From positions 1 through 33,219 of the IMG/VR virus record IMGVR_UViG_3300032092_000136: a stretch of 33,219 nucleotides of DNA, one strand, 5' to 3'. Position 1 is the first letter of the stretch. Each line of letters opens with the position of its first letter. Below, piece by piece: positions 1-5,877 of the stretch. The DNA is from a virus. A model generated the notes under the pieces. That model had not been told where the DNA came from. It did no database searches and worked only from the letters and a program-made list of their open reading frames with translations. The position numbers and the translations under genes are program-made.

Positions 1-127
1 GCAAACTCTAGGGGCGCACCGTCTGCTCCTGTCAATTCGTGCTTTTGGGTTTCTGCCCAGCGCATCTGTGTCTTGCTCCACCAAATAGCCGCAGTCGTGT
101 CTCCAGCCATTACCTTTTGGAATAGGG
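1..127. repeat. Terminal direct repeat, left copy (circular-contig overlap)
   Basis: These 127 bases are identical to 33093-33219. The repeat lies inside one gene (TerS), whose reading frame is restored when the ends are joined, so it is best read as an assembly overlap of a circular or circularly permuted molecule. An exact 127-base length is what a k-mer assembler would leave. P22-like terminases package by headful, which yields circularly permuted genomes and agrees with this reading. Confidence 0.93.
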
Positions 128-383
128 TTTTCCCTACCTGTGCGTTTGCCTTGGCTTTGCCTGATTGCATCTCACTTGCAAAGTGCGCCCGTAGGGTATC
201 AACGCTGATTCCGTCTCGTATCAATGCGCCTATTTGGTCAATTGGCAAGCCATAACCGCTGAGTGCTTCTACCTGTTTGCGCTCTGAATCGGTAGGCTCA
301 AAGGCTGGTCTACCTGCGCCTTCCCGTGCGCCGCCGTTAGGACCACGCTTTTTTAATATGGGTTTTTCAGTTTTCTTTGACAT
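1..383 (-). CDS. terS: Terminase small subunit (5' part; gene continues across the contig seam)
   Basis: Small DNA-recognition subunit of the packaging motor. The ATG at 381-383 is preceded by a strong ribosome site (GGAGGT, 5 bases before the ATG). Joined to 33059-33092 through the circle, the frame is exactly 139 codons (138 aa), matching the family. A basic Gly-rich start (GGAREGAGRP, about residues 17-26) leads into a helix-turn-helix-like stretch (residues 35-70, YGLPIDQIGALIRDGIS), then an oligomerisation region with KAKANAQVGKTLFQK and AAIWWSKTQMRW, both typical of phage small terminases. It follows the radical SAM gene by 44 bp and overlaps TerL by 8 bp. The function is inferred from family resemblance and position before TerL. 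Confidence 0.85.
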   Translation of the reverse strand, partial: MSKKTEKPILKKRGPNGGAREGAGRPAFEPTDSERKQVEALSGYGLPIDQIGALIRDGISVDTLRAHFASEMQSGKAKANAQVGKTLFQKVMAGDTTAAIWWSKTQMRWAETQKHELTGADGAPLEF

Positions 384-427
384 TTATAACCTCCGCGAAA
401 GGTTGATTTGCTGCGTAATTTTTGAGA

Positions 428-1384
428 TTAGTCGTTGCACATGCAGTTACGACATATATCGTGATTTTGCCATTCTTTGGTACTGTGGATGCGGCGAAGA
501 TGTTTCATCTTACTTGAATCCCATGCTTCTTGTAGAGTCATAGTCTCAATGTTGCCTATTGGTAGTTTTTTGCCAGCCAATTTACAACATGGCAGTATTT
601 CACCATCATCATCAATCACAAGTTGCTTGAAAGGCAAGTCACATCCCTTACTTGGCATTTCAACATCCGCAATAGTCAGACTTGTTTTTCTGTCTGGTAT
701 TTCATTCATCTTTTGAAATGCAATTAAGTCTGCCCTGTCTTGCCAAAACTCTTGAAAAGCTTTTTCCTCGTGTTTATTTATTTGGTTCAGCAAGAAACTC
801 ACACGAACAAGTGGAAATTGTTGTCCAAGTTCGTTACGTTCTTTAATAAAAGCCAAAACATTAGCAACCACTTTATTAAATTGACCTGACAATCTCTGCT
901 TATTGTAAGTTTCTTCGGTCACTGCATCAAGAGATACAAACAACTTAGTTAAACCTGACTGTATTAGTGATTGTCGTCGTTTGGGCGTTAAAAGTGTTCC
1001 GTTTGTAACCATGTAAATATTGATGATGCCTTGATCTCTAGTCCAGCGGATGATTTCCTCAAGGTCTTTGCGAAGCATTGGTTCATTTATGTAATTGAAT
1101 TTGACAGCTTTGACCCCAATACTGACTGCTTCTTTTAAAATCTTTTCAAACTTTTTACGATCAAGTAAGTTGTTTTCAATCTTTTGGTATCCGTGAATAC
1201 AAAATGGACAGGCCATGTTACAGCCAGCATTTAATTCAACATCAATTTGCAAAGGGTGCGAATGTTCCTGTAAATCAGATGCACTTGTCATCATGCTTCT
1301 AAATTCGTCCCACTCTTTTTTGTCAACATCAGGCGGACAGGCAGAAAGTAAGTGTTGATTGTGAAATTTATGTGTTTTTGTCAT
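428..1384 (-). CDS. Radical SAM enzyme with C-terminal SPASM-type cluster domain
   Basis: Predicted iron-sulfur enzyme (318 aa) that cleaves S-adenosylmethionine to start radical chemistry. The radical SAM signature CNMACPFC (C55, C59, C62) binds the 4Fe-4S cluster. A barrel follows (NEPML, MVTNGTLL, SLDA). The C-terminus has a SPASM-like set of cysteines (C248, C266, C267, C311, C314, C316) with the usual PIGNIETMTLQEAW stretch. The ATG at 1382-1384 was chosen; an in-frame TTG at 1417 would add 11 residues and overlap the glycosyltransferase, and neither has a strong ribosome site. It is the last member of the ParB-glycosyltransferase-radical SAM run. The region is AT-rich: 1081-1140 has 19 G/C of 60, against 35 of 60 at 32641-32700 in TerL. 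The substrate is unknown; DNA bases or a peptide are both possible. Confidence 0.88.
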   Translation of the reverse strand: MTKTHKFHNQHLLSACPPDVDKKEWDEFRSMMTSASDLQEHSHPLQIDVELNAGCNMACPFCIHGYQKIENNLLDRKKFEKILKEAVSIGVKAVKFNYINEPMLRKDLEEIIRWTRDQGIINIYMVTNGTLLTPKRRQSLIQSGLTKLFVSLDAVTEETYNKQRLSGQFNKVVANVLAFIKERNELGQQFPLVRVSFLLNQINKHEEKAFQEFWQDRADLIAFQKMNEIPDRKTSLTIADVEMPSKGCDLPFKQLVIDDDGEILPCCKLAGKKLPIGNIETMTLQEAWDSSKMKHLRRIHSTKEWQNHDICRNCMCND

Positions 1385-1403
1385 TTGTAACTTTTTTCGT
1401 GTC

Positions 1404-2315
1404 TTAGTTATTTTCAACAGTGCTTGTAATCCGAGAGAGCACTCTTGGTTTTCGATGCGATTCTTCTAGTATTTTTGGCACTGCATATTTCCATACAACT
1501 TGATGATGTATTCGTCTATCCGTAGTTCCAAGTTCACTTATTTTTACGCTTGATGGGGCATACATAACAGAATAAAAAGATTTAACATAAGTGCCAAAGT
1601 CAACATATGCCTCAGTCATTCCACCAGCATCTTGTTGTGTAATTTGCTGCTGTAGTCGTAATTGTGGTGATGTCATCAGTAGAATTCCACGCCTACCGTG
1701 TTCGACATACATATTCACATCATCATTCATTCGACCCATAAATTCGACTGGGCGATCTACACGAAACATAAATGAGTTCATTACCTTGCGATAAATTTCA
1801 TCTTTTCGCATCTTGCTCAGTAATACGCAACCTTCACCACCGATAAAGTCGCCTCCTTGTGCGAATGCCACCGAATGAAAGGGTGTTGTATCTAAAAATT
1901 CAATCAGTGCAAGTAAAACATCATCCAGTTTTCCAATCTTATTTTCTGAAGTTATGTACTGCATTTCCTCATTAGTCGAGTAATCAAACCTTGTGTAATC
2001 GTCATCCAGCTGCCAAAAGTGTGTTAACTTAAGGTTGGCTGCAATTTTGAAGTTCATGTTTCTTGCGTAGACTACGCTGTTGCGTTTTTTGAAGTTGTCT
2101 CCGCTGTCAGTTGCATCAATTCCATCTTGTTTGTTGAAAACGATTACAGAATCCTTGCCATAAACTTCTTTGTATTTATCAAGTTGTTTGTCCTCGTCAT
2201 CACATAAAAGGTAAATCTTACCTGTGTAACCTTGTTTACGTAACGTTTCAAAGGTGTAGACAGAATTTGCTCGACCATGCGTCAGAATGAATACAGCAAA
2301 AGTCTTAAGCATCAT
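1404..2315 (-). CDS. Phage glycosyltransferase, TAGT (TET-associated glycosyltransferase)-like
   Basis: Predicted GT-A-fold nucleotide-sugar transferase (303 aa). Seen: an opening strand FAVFILTHGR (residues 6-15), LLCDDEDKQLDKY, SVVYARN (about 80-86), the DxD-type acidic motif QLDDDYT (D104-D106) for metal and sugar nucleotide, and a conserved tail around GGMTEAY...KSFYSVMYAPSSVKI. From memory this matches the phage family proposed to glycosylate modified bases in DNA. The ATG at 2313-2315 was chosen because AAGG lies 9 bases upstream; a second ATG follows at once. It overlaps ParB by 11 bp and ends 19 bp before the radical SAM start. No TET/JBP dioxygenase or pyrimidine hydroxymethylase is visible here, so the acceptor is an open question. 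Family call by recollection, not by search. Confidence 0.8.
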   Translation of the reverse strand: MMLKTFAVFILTHGRANSVYTFETLRKQGYTGKIYLLCDDEDKQLDKYKEVYGKDSVIVFNKQDGIDATDSGDNFKKRNSVVYARNMNFKIAANLKLTHFWQLDDDYTRFDYSTNEEMQYITSENKIGKLDDVLLALIEFLDTTPFHSVAFAQGGDFIGGEGCVLLSKMRKDEIYRKVMNSFMFRVDRPVEFMGRMNDDVNMYVEHGRRGILLMTSPQLRLQQQITQQDAGGMTEAYVDFGTYVKSFYSVMYAPSSVKISELGTTDRRIHHQVVWKYAVPKILEESHRKPRVLSRITSTVENN

Positions 2316-3102
2316 GCTTTTCACCCTTTTCGCTAGTGTATACATCACCTATAGCTTGCGAAAGTTTTACATATCCGTTGGCAATAGCTTTATCAAAGTC
2401 AATAATGATTAATGCGCTTTCTTCCATCAGTTGCTGTATGTCTGGACTGGCGTGGGCATAAAACTCGGCAATTTGCTCAAAGTCGAATCGAATATGCCTT
2501 GCGGCTGCTGCCAGCAAAAAATCTTTGACTTCTGACTTAATTTCGGGGTCTTGATAGATTTTTGCCGTTAGTTCCTCGTATTTTGTTTTTTCGTAAAGTT
2601 CATTTATAGGCGGACAATCACCCGAAGGTGTATAAACTGGAGCATCTATTTTCTTTGTGTATTTACTATCGTCATTTTGCTCATCTGAATCACTTAAGAA
2701 CGTCAATTCTGTGATTTCTTCTGCTGTAAATCCAGTTAAATCAATGTCAAAGCCTAGACCATCTATTTCTTCTAGTTCTAGCGATAACATGTCATTGTCC
2801 CAATCAGCATTTTGAGCCAATTTATTGTCTGCAATGATGTAAGCTCGCTTTTTTGCATCGCTCCAACCTTTTGCCACCATCACAGGCACTTCGGTCATTC
2901 CTAGTTTTTGCGCCGCCAGTGTGCGCCCATGCCCTGCAATGATTCCACCTGTCTCATCTACCAAAACTGGGGTTGTCCAGCCCCACTCTTTGATGCTTGC
3001 CGCAAGTTGTGAAACTTGCTCACTAGAGTGAGTTCGTGCGTTTCGTGCATAAGGGATGAGTTTATCAATGGCCCATTTTTCGACTTTATCTGCTGGATTC
3101 AT
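2305..3102 (-). CDS. ParB/Srx-fold domain protein of a phage DNA-modification cassette
   Basis: N-terminal ParB-like domain (about residues 5-100 of 265) with IDKLIPYARNARTH, LAASIKEWG, and the nucleotide-binding box GGIIAGHGRTLAAQKL (GHGR at 57-60). The C-terminal half (from about 160) has an all-helical segment (KDFLLAAAARHIRFDFEQI...AEFYAHAS...LIIIDFDKAI) that I recognise from phage ParB proteins encoded next to TAGT-like glycosyltransferases. The ATG at 3100-3102 has AAGGA 4 bases upstream, immediately after the terminator hairpin. It overlaps the glycosyltransferase by 11 bp. No partition partner (ParA) or parS repeat is seen, so a role in sequence recognition or as a nuclease/CTP switch for DNA modification is more likely than segregation. 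The biochemical role is inference. Confidence 0.85.
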   Translation of the reverse strand: MNPADKVEKWAIDKLIPYARNARTHSSEQVSQLAASIKEWGWTTPVLVDETGGIIAGHGRTLAAQKLGMTEVPVMVAKGWSDAKKRAYIIADNKLAQNADWDNDMLSLELEEIDGLGFDIDLTGFTAEEITELTFLSDSDEQNDDSKYTKKIDAPVYTPSGDCPPINELYEKTKYEELTAKIYQDPEIKSEVKDFLLAAAARHIRFDFEQIAEFYAHASPDIQQLMEESALIIIDFDKAIANGYVKLSQAIGDVYTSEKGEKHDA

Positions 3103-3111
3103 AGCGTCCTT

Positions 3112-3133
3112 AAAAAAAAGGGGCCGAAGCCCC
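3112..3133 (-). terminator. Strong intrinsic terminator upstream of the ParB gene
   Basis: On the minus strand GGGGC-TTCG-GCCCC (3120-3133) forms a five-pair stem with a UUCG tetraloop and is followed by eight T residues (3112-3119). This is a textbook rho-independent terminator. It falls after the HNH gene and just before ParB, within genes all on one strand. Late genes must therefore be reached by read-through, antitermination or an unseen promoter. AAGGA, the ParB ribosome site, begins directly after the T run. Confidence 0.85.
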
Positions 3134-3246
3134 AAGGCTGGCAACTGCTACCAACAAGGATGGAAACTGTCGAGCGGGGTGCTTTGGGTGCGTCCACCCT
3201 CACTTCACTTGCCATTTGTCAATTCCCATCCCTGTTGTCAGCGTTT
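3134..3246 (-). other. Untranslated spacer with alternative hairpins before the terminator
   Basis: This 113-base spacer between the HNH gene and the terminator contains, on the minus strand, GGGTG (3195-3199), which can pair with CACCC at 3186-3190 or with a second CACCC at 3176-3181. The two pairings are mutually exclusive. A 16-codon frame (3200-3250) is ATGA-coupled to the HNH gene, and a 38-codon frame (3099-3215) reads through the terminator; neither looks like a known protein. A perfect TTGACA (3217-3222) lacks a -10 partner. Confidence 0.4.
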
Positions 3247-3579
3247 TCATTCTACTGCAATTGGTATATTTATGTTGATAGGCCATTCACCTCTGTGAAC
3301 CAAAAGTTGCACGGTTTTGTAGTGCGCCACTTTCCATGCAAGTTTTCTTTCATCTTTTGACCACTTTGAACCTTGGTCAATGTCGTAATGGCAGCTCATG
3401 CAAAGGGCTGCTGTGTACTCATCGCTGGCCTTAATTCCCCTGCCTTTGCCGCCTAAGTCAACCCAGTTTGAGTGTGCGGCTTGGACAAAGTTGCCTGAAC
3501 CGCATATCTGACAATCAAGACTTGCCACTTTTTTAAGCAATTGCTTGCTGCGGACATATTCGTATTTTTTAAAACTCAT
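3247..3579 (-). CDS. HNH-type zinc-ribbon protein, Ref/DUF968-like nuclease
   Basis: A 110-aa protein with paired cysteines C23-x2-C26, the central AAHSN (H36), a Gly/Lys loop GGKGRGIKASD, then C60-x2-C63-H64 followed by D66 and D68. This spacing is that of small phage HNH nucleases related to Ref/DUF968 proteins that act in recombination or repair. The ATG overlaps the upstream stop in an ATGA. It is the last gene of the early minus operon, before the spacer and terminator. Its distance from TerS and its family make a recombination role more likely than the packaging-linked HNH role. Confidence 0.68.
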   Translation of the reverse strand: MSFKKYEYVRSKQLLKKVASLDCQICGSGNFVQAAHSNWVDLGGKGRGIKASDEYTAALCMSCHYDIDQGSKWSKDERKLAWKVAHYKTVQLLVHRGEWPININIPIAVE

Positions 3580-3908
3580 CGCATCGCACGATCAGTTCTG
3601 TTGCCAGCGTAAATGTTGGCTTTTTCGGCTTCAATCCGTGCCTGTGCTGCTACCATCAACCAGCGGGTGCGTTCTCTTTGCTCTACCGCAGCCTGTAACG
3701 CCAGCAAGTGTTGAACATATTTTGGGTCGGCGTAGGCTTCACGCTCTTGGGCGGCTGTGGTCTTGTGGCCTTGTATTTCAAAGTCTTTCATTAACTGCGC
3801 TTTGACGGTTTTTCTGAGTTCCGTCATGTAAACCAACTGTGCCTCTGCTACGGCATAGTCTCCAGCGTGGTCACGCAAATAGTCTACGGCTCGGTCAAGG
3901 TTGCTCAT
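3576..3908 (-). CDS. Conserved helical phage protein, unknown function
   Basis: A 110-aa charged, mostly alpha-helical protein. The stretch AAQEREAYADPKYVQHL and the following AAVEQRERTRWLMVAAQARIEAE are characteristic of a phage family often found beside nucleases and replication genes; I know no established function. Start supported by GGAG 7 bases before the ATG. It overlaps the VRR-NUC gene upstream by 14 bp and the HNH gene downstream by 4 bp, so it is translated in the same chain. A role as nuclease partner is conceivable from context only. Confidence 0.72.
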   Translation of the reverse strand: MSNLDRAVDYLRDHAGDYAVAEAQLVYMTELRKTVKAQLMKDFEIQGHKTTAAQEREAYADPKYVQHLLALQAAVEQRERTRWLMVAAQARIEAEKANIYAGNRTDRAMR

Positions 3909-4170
3909 TTATCACTCCAATCATTCGTAATGCCGCTTCTACGCTGTCAATCCGTGCCAAGGTACTACCAGCCCAATTGTTAAAAAAGTCTGTCTGTAGG
4001 CTCGTTAAACGCTTTTTAGAGGTGGTTTTGACTTCAACCAAGAATGTGTGGCCTTTGTAACCCACCAAAAGGTCAACTGGTAGGCCAATCACCCAAACAT
4101 AAGCCCCGACTTTGCGTAACGCCGCCACGATTTCGGTTTGGTTAGCATCTATTCTTGCTGCGTATCTCAT
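3895..4170 (-). CDS. VRR-NUC-like nuclease (minimal PD-(D/E)xK fold)
   Basis: A 91-aa protein matching the small VRR-NUC nuclease layout: an N-terminal helix DANQTEIVAALRKVG (residues 8-22), then VDLLVGYKGHTFLVEVK with D33 and E46-x-K48 as the metal-binding PD-(D/E)xK core, and a C-terminal helix (EAALRMIG). Such proteins cut branched or structured DNA during phage replication and recombination. Starts just after the 56-aa gene and overlaps the next gene by 14 bp. The length is typical for stand-alone phage versions. Confidence 0.78.
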   Translation of the reverse strand: MRYAARIDANQTEIVAALRKVGAYVWVIGLPVDLLVGYKGHTFLVEVKTTSKKRLTSLQTDFFNNWAGSTLARIDSVEAALRMIGVINEQP

Positions 4171-4171
4171 G

Positions 4172-4342
4172 CTATTTCCCAGTGCTTTGCTGTTTTTTCA
4201 ACAATTCGATTTGCTCGGCAACGCACTTCCCCAAGCCCTTCCAATAGGGACTTTTCTCGTATTTCCTGACCATGTGCCGAACATGGTCTATCCAGCCCTG
4301 ATTCATGGCAAGTTTGGCGTAATGTTCCGCTAGTTTTTTCAT
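4172..4342 (-). CDS. Small conserved phage protein (56 aa), unknown function
   Basis: This frame starts at an ATG overlapping the upstream stop (ATGA at 4339-4342) and ends with TAG at 4172-4174. The protein reads HYAKLAMNQGWIDHVRHMVRKYE then YWKGLGKCVAEQIELLK, a pattern I recognise from short phage proteins in replication operons. A competing frame (4167-4349) on the same strand gives an unpatterned product and is rejected. Basic, helical, no membrane segment; function unknown. Confidence 0.72.
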   Translation of the reverse strand: MKKLAEHYAKLAMNQGWIDHVRHMVRKYEKSPYWKGLGKCVAEQIELLKKQQSTGK

Positions 4343-4662
4343 TGTTCATTTATTGTTTCTGTTATTCGCAAGGCACGTTTAGCCATTTCAACCACCTCAA
4401 TTGGCTTTTTTACACCCAATTGATGTTCGGCAAGGATTCGTTTTGCCCAATACTTTTTATCATTAACGTTGGCTTTTTCGTCTTGGGTAAGTTCTCTATG
4501 TTCTGAACGCACAGGCCAAGAACCCCACTGGTGGTAGCTGCAAAGTGGTCGCTCAATATTTATGCTCCAAGGCTTACCGCAGCCTGGGTGAGTGCAAAGC
4601 AAATAACGCCCTTCGTCAATGGTTGATTCTTGACTTGTTTTCTTAAAATTAGTGAGTGCCAT
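4339..4662 (-). CDS. Putative zinc-binding phage protein in the replication operon
   Basis: A 107-aa protein with a compact metal-site pattern: C23, H25 and C28 in CTHPGCGKPWS, then C41 and H44 in LCSYHQW. The C-terminal half is helical and charged. Start supported by AGAAGGA 7 bases before the ATG. It overlaps the DUF1376 replication gene by 14 bp and the next small gene by 4 bp. Proteins of this layout often follow DnaT-like initiators in phages; a DNA-binding or loader role is plausible but not shown. Confidence 0.65.
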   Translation of the reverse strand: MALTNFKKTSQESTIDEGRYLLCTHPGCGKPWSINIERPLCSYHQWGSWPVRSEHRELTQDEKANVNDKKYWAKRILAEHQLGVKKPIEVVEMAKRALRITETINEQ

Positions 4663-5425
4663 GGTATTTTCCTTCTACGATTTTTGCAAAATTGCTTGGC
4701 TTCAAAATCCACTCAAGGTCTGCCAAAAATGCCCTACCGTCTTTGCTGTTGACCCGACCCGTTAAAAACTTGGATTGTCCAATGTGGTCAAAGAATTCTG
4801 TAAACCAAGTCAAAACGTCTGAAATTTCGGCCTTTTTGTCCTTTGCTAATTCTTCTGCCACTTCCCGCCATCTTTGCCGCAGATAACCTTTTCGTGTGTC
4901 ATTCCAAACTTCTACCCTGCGTAACGTTGGCAAGTGCTTGTGGTACAGGTCAACAATGGCTTGATGGTTGCATTTTGGTAAACCTGCTTTATCGTCAAGT
5001 TCACCGTTAGGTGGACATATATATTTATCTTCTTGGTTTATGGTTTCTAGTTTATAGTTTATAGTTGCCTTAGCGATGGGTTCCGAGTCGGTTGCCATTG
5101 GGATACCCACTGGGTTCTTTTTGCGTCCACCAAGCCGACCATTTGTTCTATTTTTTTCGGCCATTGCGTGATACTGTTGTATTAAATCATCACATTTAGC
5201 ATGAAACCAGCCATCCTCATGCTTGACAAACATATCTTGCAGCACCCCATCAACCACTTGGATAGTCATTCGTAATCGTTTGGCAACCCACTGGGTATCG
5301 AGTGGTATTTTTTGTTCAGTGTCGTAATACATATCCAAAAGTCGGCGATAAGCCAAATCTTCTTCATTGGATAAATGAGCTGTTGCAGCTCGATAGTCAC
5401 CAATATTAAATTGGAAATAGTGCAT
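4649..5425 (-). CDS. DUF1376/YdaU-type phage replication protein
   Basis: A 258-aa protein opening with HYYF-like MHYFQFNIGDYRAATAHL, then LSNEEDLAYRRLLDMYYDTEQKIPLD, the DUF1376 signature of phage replication initiators. A linker with AEKNRTNGRLGGRKKNP follows, and a C-terminal domain (from about residue 165: WNDTRKGYLRQRWREVAEEL...WFTEFFDHIGQSKFLTGR) typical of DnaT-like helicase-loading regions. The ATG at 5423-5425 has AAGGA 6 bases upstream; a longer TTG-start version is less likely. First gene after the regulator in the minus operon. Confidence 0.78.
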   Translation of the reverse strand: MHYFQFNIGDYRAATAHLSNEEDLAYRRLLDMYYDTEQKIPLDTQWVAKRLRMTIQVVDGVLQDMFVKHEDGWFHAKCDDLIQQYHAMAEKNRTNGRLGGRKKNPVGIPMATDSEPIAKATINYKLETINQEDKYICPPNGELDDKAGLPKCNHQAIVDLYHKHLPTLRRVEVWNDTRKGYLRQRWREVAEELAKDKKAEISDVLTWFTEFFDHIGQSKFLTGRVNSKDGRAFLADLEWILKPSNFAKIVEGKYHGTH

Positions 5426-5489
5426 AAATTTTCCTTCGCTGTCCTCCGCTGAGAAAGAAACAATCGGCAGGCGGGGAGGCTCGCTTTTC

Positions 5490-5511
5490 GGTTTGGAGAT
5501 CAAGCCAAACC
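5490..5511 (-). other. Seven-pair hairpin between the regulator and replication genes
   Basis: On the minus strand GGTTTGG (5505-5511) pairs perfectly with CCAAACC (5490-5496) around an 8-base loop, 19 bp past the end of the YdaS-like gene. No T run follows, so it is not a standard terminator. It could mark an mRNA processing or attenuation point. The gap 5426-5530 holds no convincing gene. Confidence 0.45.
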
Positions 5512-5530
5512 TAGCCGTGTTTCAAAAAAA

Positions 5531-5713
5531 CTATACAACAACCTTTTGCGCCTCCGCAATCTGCTTCTTAAACTTGTACTTCAACACCTGCTCCCATGAC
5601 TTAGGAACGCCCCGCTGCCGCCAGTTGCACACAACGTTCTGCTTTACGTCCAGGATAAACGCTAGCCGCCCCGTGCCACCAGCCGCTTTGATTGCTATTT
5701 CTAAGATGTTCAT
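5531..5713 (-). CDS. YdaS/Cro-like helix-turn-helix regulator
   Basis: A 60-aa DNA-binding protein: IAIKAAGGTGRLAFILDVKQ (helix 1-2), then NVVCNWRQRGVPKSWEQVLKY (recognition helix and helix 4). The W-RQRGVP stretch is typical of the YdaS family of Cro-like phage regulators. The ATG at 5711-5713 lies only 6 bases from a perfect TATAAT, so the message is probably leaderless. It is transcribed divergently from the early plus operon, with operator-like palindromes over both promoters; autoregulation and control of the early operon are inferred. The frame extends upstream to 5851, but that would read through the promoter. Confidence 0.8.
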   Translation of the reverse strand: MNILEIAIKAAGGTGRLAFILDVKQNVVCNWRQRGVPKSWEQVLKYKFKKQIAEAQKVVV

Positions 5714-5719
5714 TGCAGC

Positions 5720-5750
5720 ATTATATACACGATTGTGAATCATTGCGTCA
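5720..5750 (-). promoter_or_regulatory. Promoter and operator of the YdaS-like gene
   Basis: A perfect -10 TATAAT lies on the minus strand at 5720-5725, leaving 6 bases before the start codon. The -35 region (about 5743-5748) is weak. An imperfect palindrome at 5726-5739 (TACACGATTGTGAA on the plus strand) matches the perfect site at 5813-5826 in 12 of 14 positions and abuts the -10. Weak -35 plus operator fits an autoregulated promoter. Confidence 0.6.
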
Positions 5751-5803
5751 TTAAAAAAATCTATCAACAACAGAGAACCGATTAATTTATTTATTAAAAA
5801 GAG

Positions 5804-5833
5804 TTGCAAGGCTTCACAATTGTGAATTAGAAT
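5804..5833 (+). promoter_or_regulatory. Early plus-strand promoter P1 with perfect operator palindrome
   Basis: -35 TTGCAA (5804-5809), an 18-base spacer, and -10 TAGAAT (5828-5833). The spacer is mostly filled by the 14-bp perfect palindrome TTCACAATTGTGAA (5813-5826). A repressor bound there would block RNA polymerase directly. The region is part of a duplicated module: AAATCTATCAACAAC (5757-5771) recurs upstream of P2. Confidence 0.65.
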
Positions 5834-5842
5834 GTACTCATG

Positions 5843-5873
5843 CCGAAACATTCCGTATCGGTCTTTTAAGGAA
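5843..5873 (+). promoter_or_regulatory. Early leader 1: short hairpin plus TCTTTTAAGGAA
   Basis: CCGA (5843-5846) can pair with TCGG (5858-5861), followed directly by TCTTTTAAGGAA (5862-5873), which includes the ribosome site for the gene at 5878. The same layout recurs at 7199-7227 and 7495-7516 with different stems. ACTCATGCC precedes both P1 and P2 leaders. Confidence 0.5.
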
Positions 5874-5877
5874 AATT

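Noticed and set aside
1-127. Terminal direct repeat as a true phage end repeat (T7-like)
   Set aside because: It lies inside one gene, is exactly 127 bases (a usual assembler overlap), and the packaging genes are of the P22 headful kind. Read coverage would be needed to say more.
2305-3102. ParB as part of a plasmid partition system
   Set aside because: No ParA ATPase and no cluster of parS-like repeats in the circle; gene neighbours point to DNA modification.
3099-3215. 38-codon frame before ParB as a precursor peptide for the radical SAM enzyme
   Set aside because: It is coupled to the ParB start and contains one Cys, but it reads through the terminator stem and T run, so the sequence is explained by RNA structure. 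Kept only as a remote alternative.
3217-3222. Perfect TTGACA on the minus strand as a late promoter
   Set aside because: No -10-like hexamer at 16-18 bases downstream (the place reads GGGTGG).
3200-3250. 16-codon frame coupled to the HNH stop
   Set aside because: Too short, no family, overlaps the other short frame; could be chance.
4167-4349. 60-aa minus-strand frame at this place
   Set aside because: Another frame on the same strand (4172-4342) has coupled ends and a recognisable product; this one is its shadow.
5836-5866. Nine-codon upstream frame in leader 1 (ATGCCGAAACATTCC...TAA) as a regulatory peptide
   Set aside because: The start has no ribosome site and the equivalent frame in leader 2 has a different length and phase, so the shared feature is the hairpin, not a peptide.
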